34,551 nucleotides of DNA from an uncultured Barnesiella sp. Its GTDB lineage: Bacteria; Bacteroidota; Bacteroidia; Bacteroidales; Barnesiellaceae_A. The position numbers were made by a program, and so were the translations under genes. The DNA is taken from the NCBI GenBank assembly GCA_904502265.1, contig CAJGDT010000001.1, forward strand, positions 1-34,551. Direction: 5' to 3'. This document shows, piece by piece, positions 30,106 to 34,551 of this stretch. Every line of letters starts with the position of its first letter. Position 1 is the stretch's first letter. A model generated the notes under the pieces. It was given only the letters and a program-made list of their open reading frames with translations. It was not told where the DNA came from and did not search any database.

Positions 30106-30445
30106 TGAATGACAGATAAATGTTTTCACACTCTGCATTTGTAATGTAGACCCCATACTAATAGGTTAAGGTAAAGATTGGTTTTATTATCAAATTTAGG
30201 TTTAGAATAGGTTTTTTAAGGTTATAGATTGTTTAAAGTTAGATTTGATTGTTTGTTAGGTTTTTCATAAGGTTAAGGAATTAAGAAGATTGTTAGTGAA
30301 CCGTGGTGCTGTCGTGAGATAGGGAAGCCACAAAGCCTTGAAAAAGGCGGGTTACAAGATTTGTGACCCACGGAGTGAGCAGGAAACTGCCTCCGAAAGA
30401 ATACGCAAAGGAGAATATCGGTGATATTCTCCTTTGTTGCTTTTA
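30106..30445 (+). ncRNA. Structured RNA of about 330 nt, unassigned
   Basis: The transcript is bounded by a good promoter and a strong terminator. The first 190 nt are AU-rich with loosely repeated GGTTAAGG/AGGTTTAG-type pieces. The last 140 nt fold into a series of stems: GTGG/CCAC (30303-30306/30328-30331) enclosing CTGTC-GTGA-GATAG; GCCTT-GAAA-AAGGC (30335-30348); GGGTTAC/GTGACCC (30349-30369). CGGAG/CTCCG (30371-30375/30391-30395) encloses GCAG-GAAA-CTGC. Three loops are GNRA tetraloops. No sizeable open frame exists; only an 11-codon frame starts near the 5' end (30109). Conserved cores of RNase P RNA, tmRNA and SRP RNA are not seen. Confidence 0.7.
30406..30445 (+). terminator. Terminator of the 330-nt RNA
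   Basis: CAAAGGAGAATATC (30406-30419) pairs perfectly with GATATTCTCCTTTG (30423-30436) over a three-base loop, followed by TTGCTTTTAT. It directs termination on the plus strand; the stem is symmetrical but the minus side lacks a T run. Confidence 0.85.
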
Positions 30446-30515
30446 TAGGGTTAGTTGTTGTGATCTGAGTTATCTTGCGCTTTGATTCTGGTGCGCAACA
30501 TACTGCAGCACTTAT

Positions 30516-30908
30516 TTATCTCATCTTTTCGAGAATTTTGCGTAGATAATCTTGTCCTATCGATAACTGCGTGCGCATGTAGTCAAGTTGGCTGATGAGC
30601 AAGTTGATTTTCTCTTCTTGTTTCTTAATAGTGTTTTCTTGATCTTTGAGTGTGTTTAGTAACTCTTCCAAGTTATTCGACTTCTCTTCAAGTATCATTT
30701 CACCTTCGCCAAGTATAAACCATGTGGGGTTAAGCTCAGGGTATGTGCGCAGTATCTTAACAATACTATCATAAGAAAGACCTTTGCCCGAGCGTCTTTG
30801 TTTGCCAAGTGTACCTACGGCAATTTTTGCCTGTACAGTTATGCGGTTGTCGTTTAATCCTTTGCATTGCATAAATGCATCCAGACGGGTAAATAATGTG
30901 CTCTCCAT
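30516..30908 (-). CDS. Small helix-turn-helix regulator with C-terminal coiled coil
   Basis: The first 70 residues resemble the short XRE/phage-repressor-like DNA-binding proteins of Bacteroidetes: a helical domain with QAKIAVGTLGKQRRSGKGLS in the recognition region, then SIVKILRTYPELNPTWFILGEGEM, a segment characteristic of the group. Residues about 72-115 form a coiled coil (NLEELLNTLKDQENTIKKQE), probably for dimerization. No other phage gene is near. It could act on the neighbouring RNA or starch genes, but this is a guess from position. Upstream (30909-31036) I see only a weak TAACTTTA -7-like sequence. Confidence 0.8.
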   Translation of the reverse strand: MESTLFTRLDAFMQCKGLNDNRITVQAKIAVGTLGKQRRSGKGLSYDSIVKILRTYPELNPTWFILGEGEMILEEKSNNLEELLNTLKDQENTIKKQEEKINLLISQLDYMRTQLSIGQDYLRKILEKMR

Positions 30909-31036
30909 GTTTTTTCAGTGTAAGGTATATGCCTTTTAGGGCGATGTTTCTATGTGAAAAGTAGATTTATCGGTGTAAAGTTAATATTTTTTTTGAATAA
31001 TGATGCGAATGTATATACATATTTCATACTTGGAGC

Positions 31037-31074
31037 AAAAAAAAAGTTCGAGGAGTATGAATTCCTCGAACTTT
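31037..31074 (-). terminator. Terminator of the GH13 amylase gene
   Basis: On the minus strand AAAGTTCGAGGA (31063-31074) pairs perfectly with TCCTCGAACTTT (31043-31054) over an eight-base loop, followed by nine T residues (31037-31045). Confidence 0.93.
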
Positions 31075-31100
31075 GGCAATTAAATATAGAAATATGTCAA

Positions 31101-33839
31101 TTATTTTTTCACAAACTTCATGCTTTGGCTGTTGTCACCATCTTGGATGTTGAGGATGTACATGCCGGTAGGAAGGTCGCGTACTTCGACACAATTTCCT
31201 TGTGCTTGCTTAACTACTGCACCCGATAGGTTGATTACCGAGAGTGTACCTTGAGCATTGGTGTACACATAGTCGCATGCGGGGTTGGGATATATGGTGT
31301 ACTCAAACTTGTCGTTCTCGACATTATCAACACCTGTTACCTCGAAGTTGGTGTAGATAAAACAGCTGTTGGCAGGTACCGATTGGGTGTAGTTGGCACT
31401 GCTTACTTGGATTGTTTCGTCAGTAAGCAAGTTGGTCCAAGTACCTACTTTGGGGAAGTTGATGGTGTAGTTACCGTCTTTCTCGGTGAGGTTTATGGCT
31501 ACTACCACACTCTTAGTGCCATCGGCGCTGGTGAGTGTTACGAAACGGCCGTTGTACCAGTCGCCTCTGCTCAACTTGTAGCTCAATGAGGCATTGGGTG
31601 TAAACAACTCGGCGTGGTAGTTGCGCAAGGTGTTCAACTTGGCGTAGGCCATCCACAAGCGGTGACGCTCGGGGTCTTGGGCATATTCCCATTTCACGGG
31701 TTTTTCGGCAGTGCGGTCGCCGTTGTAGTTGATACTGTAGTCATAGCCAAGCTCACCAAATTGCCATATCATCTTAGGACCGGGGATGGTGAGGAATTGA
31801 GCTGCATTGGCAATGGCTTGGTCCATGCGAGCAGCGAGGTCGTTTTTCACATCCAAGTGGCCATAGGTTACGGCCTTGTATGTTGTGCGCTCCTCGTCGT
31901 GGCTCTCCATGTAACCCACCAAACTATTTTTAGGCATGCTGCTACCGTTGGCATATACGCCTGTTACGTCGCATACATAACCCATAGCTCCTTCGCAGTA
32001 CTCGTGGTTCATGTTGCGCCATAGCATCATACCGGCCTCGGCCAATGCTTTTTCTTCACCACCGTCGCAGAAGTGCTCAAGAATCATGCAAGCGTTGGGG
32101 TTTACCTCTTTGATTGCATTGTAGTATGTCTTGAGGATGTCGATACGTGATTGGTCGTAGTTTGAGGCGGTGTTGTCGTTGCAAGGACGATTGGTGAAGC
32201 CCTTGGTAAGGTCAAAGCGGAAACCGTCAATCTTGTACTCGGTGAGGAGGTATTGGAGGTTGCGCTTGATATACTCTTTCACACCACTTACTGTGTGGTT
32301 GAAGTCGTGGAACACGCTGAAGGGGTGAGGAGCATCTACGTTGAACCAGGGGTTGTTCGATGCAGTTTTGTTGTTCTTGGCATCCCACCACAACTTACAG
32401 TAGGGGAAGTTACCTGTAGCGTGGTTGTACACTACGTCGAAGAATACGGCGATACCCAACTTGTGACACTCGTCGATAAACTTGCGGTAGTCATCGTCGG
32501 TACCGTAGGCCTTATCCAATGCAAAGAAATATGCAGGGTTGTAACCCCAACTGAGGTTGCCGTCGAACTCTTGTACGGGCATCAACTCGATGGCATTTAC
32601 ACCAAGGCTTTGCAAGTAGGGGAGTTTCTCCATTGCAGCTTTGAGTGATTTTTCGGCTGTAAAGTCGCGGAGAAGCAACTCGTAGATAACCAAGTTGTCG
32701 CGGTTCTTGACAGTAAAGTCGGTTACTTCCCATTGATAGTCCGATCCGGTAGTCTTGAATACGGTAGCGGGTTGTTCCCAAGCCTCTTCGGGGAATTCGC
32801 GTAAGCCGGGATATATGCTCTCGTCAATCCATTTGTCATTCCAGGGGTCGAGGATTTTGGTTGAGTAAGGGTCGGCAAAGCGAATAGCATCGCCATTTTG
32901 AGGTATTACGTGATATTGGAAGGCGTATTCTACACCGGGCTCAAGGCCATCGATTGTAATCCACCAGCACTTGTTGGTATTGTCGCGCTTCATCATGAAG
33001 TCGTTGCTCAACTGCCAGTTGCTATTATCGCCCACCCAGAAGATGTATTGGCTGTATTTTCCTTGTTTATCGCTATCGAAGAATACAAATGTTACTGTAT
33101 TTTCATCGATGATGTTGATACCCTCCTTTGTGCCGGCAGGGCGAGTTTCCTCTACTACAGGTCCGCATACAGTAAGGCGAGCGCTCACTTCGTGCGACTC
33201 TTCGCCTATGGTAGCTTTCGCAGTGAATATGTAATCGCCTTTTGTGGCAAAGTTAATATTTTGTGTGAGCTTATTTGTAGCGTTGGCTTTGTACTCTTGT
33301 GTACCATTGGGACCGGTCACTGTCAGTACCAAGTCGGCATCTTTAGTTGCTGTTGCCGAGATGTCTATGCTTGAACCTTCAGTGGCAATACCCGATGCGG
33401 GAATACCTTCGATTGTGGCATATAGTGCGCCATCCTCGCAAGGTATCATGATGTCGGGGCGTGTTTGTTTCGAGCCATCGGCATTACGTATTACCACACC
33501 GATGGTGTTTATCTCAATGTCGGCTTTGAAATATTCGCGGATAGTGGGGCCGAGAGTTATTGACCAAGTGTTGTCGCTCTCTTTTACCATTTTGTATTTG
33601 GCGTCGTTGTCACACCATTGTTTGGGTCCATTGTGCCATGTTTTTGTTGCGTCAACTACACCAATGTGTACGTAAAGTTCGTCGCTTGCACCGAAAATCT
33701 TGTTTGTGTCAATCCAAGTTATTTTGCCCTCTTTGTCGGCATTCAGCGGACTGGGGTTGGTCATGTATGTACCTGTTTGTGCCCATGCAGCTACAGTAGT
33801 GAGTAGTGTTGCGATAAAAAGAAAAAATCTCTTTTGCAT
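31101..33839 (-). CDS. Secreted GH13 alpha-amylase-family hydrolase with T9SS-like tail
   Basis: GH13 enzymes cut or rearrange alpha-glucans. The 912-residue protein has a signal peptide (about 1-20, ending AAWA), two beta domains (about 25-145 and 150-225) and a CBM48-like early-set domain (about 240-335, with YSQYIFWVGDNSNWQLS). The (beta/alpha)8 barrel runs from about 380 to 770. Catalytic residues fit: nucleophile Asp543 in GFRFDLTKGF, acid/base Glu588 in ILEHF, and Asp649 in ESHDEE; DVVYNHATGN is conserved region I. After a C-terminal beta domain, the final 64 residues (IYPNPACDYV onwards, ending MKFVKK) form a type A T9SS sorting-like domain. The gene follows a SusE/SusF-like gene, pointing to starch or glycogen use at the cell surface. 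Confidence 0.93.
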   Translation of the reverse strand: MQKRFFLFIATLLTTVAAWAQTGTYMTNPSPLNADKEGKITWIDTNKIFGASDELYVHIGVVDATKTWHNGPKQWCDNDAKYKMVKESDNTWSITLGPTIREYFKADIEINTIGVVIRNADGSKQTRPDIMIPCEDGALYATIEGIPASGIATEGSSIDISATATKDADLVLTVTGPNGTQEYKANATNKLTQNINFATKGDYIFTAKATIGEESHEVSARLTVCGPVVEETRPAGTKEGINIIDENTVTFVFFDSDKQGKYSQYIFWVGDNSNWQLSNDFMMKRDNTNKCWWITIDGLEPGVEYAFQYHVIPQNGDAIRFADPYSTKILDPWNDKWIDESIYPGLREFPEEAWEQPATVFKTTGSDYQWEVTDFTVKNRDNLVIYELLLRDFTAEKSLKAAMEKLPYLQSLGVNAIELMPVQEFDGNLSWGYNPAYFFALDKAYGTDDDYRKFIDECHKLGIAVFFDVVYNHATGNFPYCKLWWDAKNNKTASNNPWFNVDAPHPFSVFHDFNHTVSGVKEYIKRNLQYLLTEYKIDGFRFDLTKGFTNRPCNDNTASNYDQSRIDILKTYYNAIKEVNPNACMILEHFCDGGEEKALAEAGMMLWRNMNHEYCEGAMGYVCDVTGVYANGSSMPKNSLVGYMESHDEERTTYKAVTYGHLDVKNDLAARMDQAIANAAQFLTIPGPKMIWQFGELGYDYSINYNGDRTAEKPVKWEYAQDPERHRLWMAYAKLNTLRNYHAELFTPNASLSYKLSRGDWYNGRFVTLTSADGTKSVVVAINLTEKDGNYTINFPKVGTWTNLLTDETIQVSSANYTQSVPANSCFIYTNFEVTGVDNVENDKFEYTIYPNPACDYVYTNAQGTLSVINLSGAVVKQAQGNCVEVRDLPTGMYILNIQDGDNSQSMKFVKK

Positions 33840-33861
33840 TGTACTTGTTTTTTATGTGATT

Positions 33862-33907
33862 AAAAACAGACAAGGTGGCACACCGTGTTGGGTGTGCCAG
33901 CCTTGTC
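33862..33907 (-). terminator. Terminator after the SusE/SusF-like gene
   Basis: The arms 33869-33884 and 33891-33907 pair over about 15 bp (GACAAGG...GGCACACC with GGTGTGCC...CCTTGTC) with an unpaired base or two in the middle and a six-base loop. In the minus direction TGTTTTTAA follows. The GH13 gene starts 22 nt beyond, so this probably reduces rather than separates its expression. Confidence 0.8.
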
Positions 33908-33922
33908 AATATACTATAACTC

Positions 33923-34549
33923 TTAGAGTTTTGTTACAGTGTAGTAGGGTGTTTGAGCGCAGAAGTAGAAGCGTACTTCGTAGTCGCCGGCCTCTTCAAC
34001 CTTGAAGTTACCACCATCAGCAACGAGAGTACCGTCGCCGGCACCTGCATCACCATAGTTGATAGCCCAGTCAGAGTTGGCACGAATCTTGAACTCAGCA
34101 CCTGCGTCCAATGTAGCAGTAGCTACCAAGTAGTCCATACCATCCTCTGTAGAGAGAGTCATGGCGATGTCGGGGTTAGTACCCCACTCGTTGAATGTAC
34201 CTACAAGACCCCAAGTTTCAACTGTGCGGAGGATAGTGAGTGTGAGGTTGGTTGCATCGAATGCTACCTCGTAGCTGAAGCCTGCATATTGAGTAATGTT
34301 GCCTGCACCACCGTCGGTAGAGAGGAGCATAGTAGTAGCCTCTGCAGCAGCTTCTTCGCCTGCACCGTAGTTAATACCGCTCCAGTCCTCTTGAGTAGAG
34401 ATCTTCCAACCGTTAGCGCCTTGGCCGTTCAATACGAGCCAGCCTTGTGCGGGTGCACCGGCTACGCTGTAAAGACGTTGACCGTTAGTTTGGCTCCAAC
34501 CGCTGAAGTCACCTACAACGAAGTACTCAACAACGTCGGGAACTACCTC
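33923..34549 (-). CDS. SusE/SusF-like outer-membrane starch-binding protein, C-terminal part
   Basis: The frame is open to the window edge, so only the last 208 residues are present and the N-terminus lies to the right. Two starch-binding-type beta domains can be read: one with EYFVVGDFSGWSQTNGQRLY and WLVLNGQGANGW, the second with ETWGLVGTFNEWGTNPDIAM, then ATLDAGAEFKIRANSDWAIN and GDYEVRFYF. 'GxFxxWxxxxxxxM' followed by 'FKxRxNxxWxxNYG' is the pattern of SusE/SusF C-terminal carbohydrate-binding modules, which hold starch at the cell surface. The product ends in YYTVTKL. The rest of the starch locus (SusC/SusD) is expected upstream, outside this window. Confidence 0.85.
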   Translation of the reverse strand, partial: EVVPDVVEYFVVGDFSGWSQTNGQRLYSVAGAPAQGWLVLNGQGANGWKISTQEDWSGINYGAGEEAAAEATTMLLSTDGGAGNITQYAGFSYEVAFDATNLTLTILRTVETWGLVGTFNEWGTNPDIAMTLSTEDGMDYLVATATLDAGAEFKIRANSDWAINYGDAGAGDGTLVADGGNFKVEEAGDYEVRFYFCAQTPYYTVTKL

Positions 34550-34551
34550 TA

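Noticed and set aside
30106..30445. Reading the 330-nt RNA as RNase P RNA, tmRNA or SRP RNA
   Set aside because: I looked for GAGGAAAGTC (RNase P), a tRNA-like end with tag frame (tmRNA) and GGAAGG-AGCAGCC (SRP) and found none, so it is left unassigned.
30474..30497. Hairpin TTGCGC/GCGCAA after the HTH gene as a terminator
   Set aside because: The stem is only 6 bp with a 12-base loop and has no T run on the minus strand.

Overview
The window is chromosomal DNA from a member of the Bacteroidetes, most likely the order Bacteroidales; genus cannot be decided by eye. The evidence is consistent: many promoters fit the phylum-specific -33 TTTG / -7 TAnnTTTG pattern, several proteins end in type IX secretion (T9SS)-like tails, a SusE/SusF-like starch-binding protein lies beside a GH13 amylase, and RodA and LysRS look like Bacteroidetes versions of those proteins. 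There is one tRNA (Tyr), and there is no rRNA, CRISPR array, insertion sequence or integrase.

Layout. 1-1.55 kb: a His-rich hypothetical gene on the minus strand, preceded by a compact structured RNA with its own promoter and terminator. 1.55-8.85 kb: purH followed by the cell-shape operon mreB-mreC-mreD-mrdA-rodA. 8.87-10.7 kb: a minus-strand run of a secreted hypothetical, a DivIC/FtsB-like division protein, a small membrane protein and a shortened YdeI-like protein. 10.9-15.7 kb: a secreted M16 metallopeptidase and a CotH-kinase-like secreted protein. 15.7-18.1 kb, minus strand: nitroreductase, tRNA-Tyr, ribH and a membrane-anchored TPR protein. 18.1-19.25 kb, minus strand: three genes overlapping by 4 nt each that look like a phage-type lysis cassette (holin-like, M15 endolysin-like, unimolecular-spanin-like) with no other phage genes nearby. 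19.35-24.4 kb: a plus-strand operon of a GrpE-like protein, a lid-less Hsp70, and an 840-residue membrane protein with duplicated helical and beta domains, an SH3 domain and an FKBP prolyl isomerase. 24.5-29.9 kb, minus strand: mrp, then lysS-gpsA-pgi. 29.9-30.5 kb: a plus-strand structured RNA of about 330 nt under its own promoter. 30.5-34.55 kb, minus strand: a small HTH regulator, a secreted GH13 amylase and the C-terminal end of a SusE/SusF-like protein, which is the edge of a starch utilization locus.

How it fits together. The core genes cover purine synthesis, rod-shape wall growth, flavin synthesis, lysine charging, glycerolipid precursor supply and glycolysis. The most unusual part is 18.1-24.4 kb. 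There, a lysis-like cassette and a membrane-linked Hsp70/GrpE/FKBP operon are transcribed divergently from a 165-bp region. The Hsp70 operon is the best candidate for an undescribed system. The two structured RNAs at 1.13-1.30 kb and 30.1-30.44 kb are the best candidates for undescribed noncoding RNAs. All family assignments come from reading motifs, and no database search was run.
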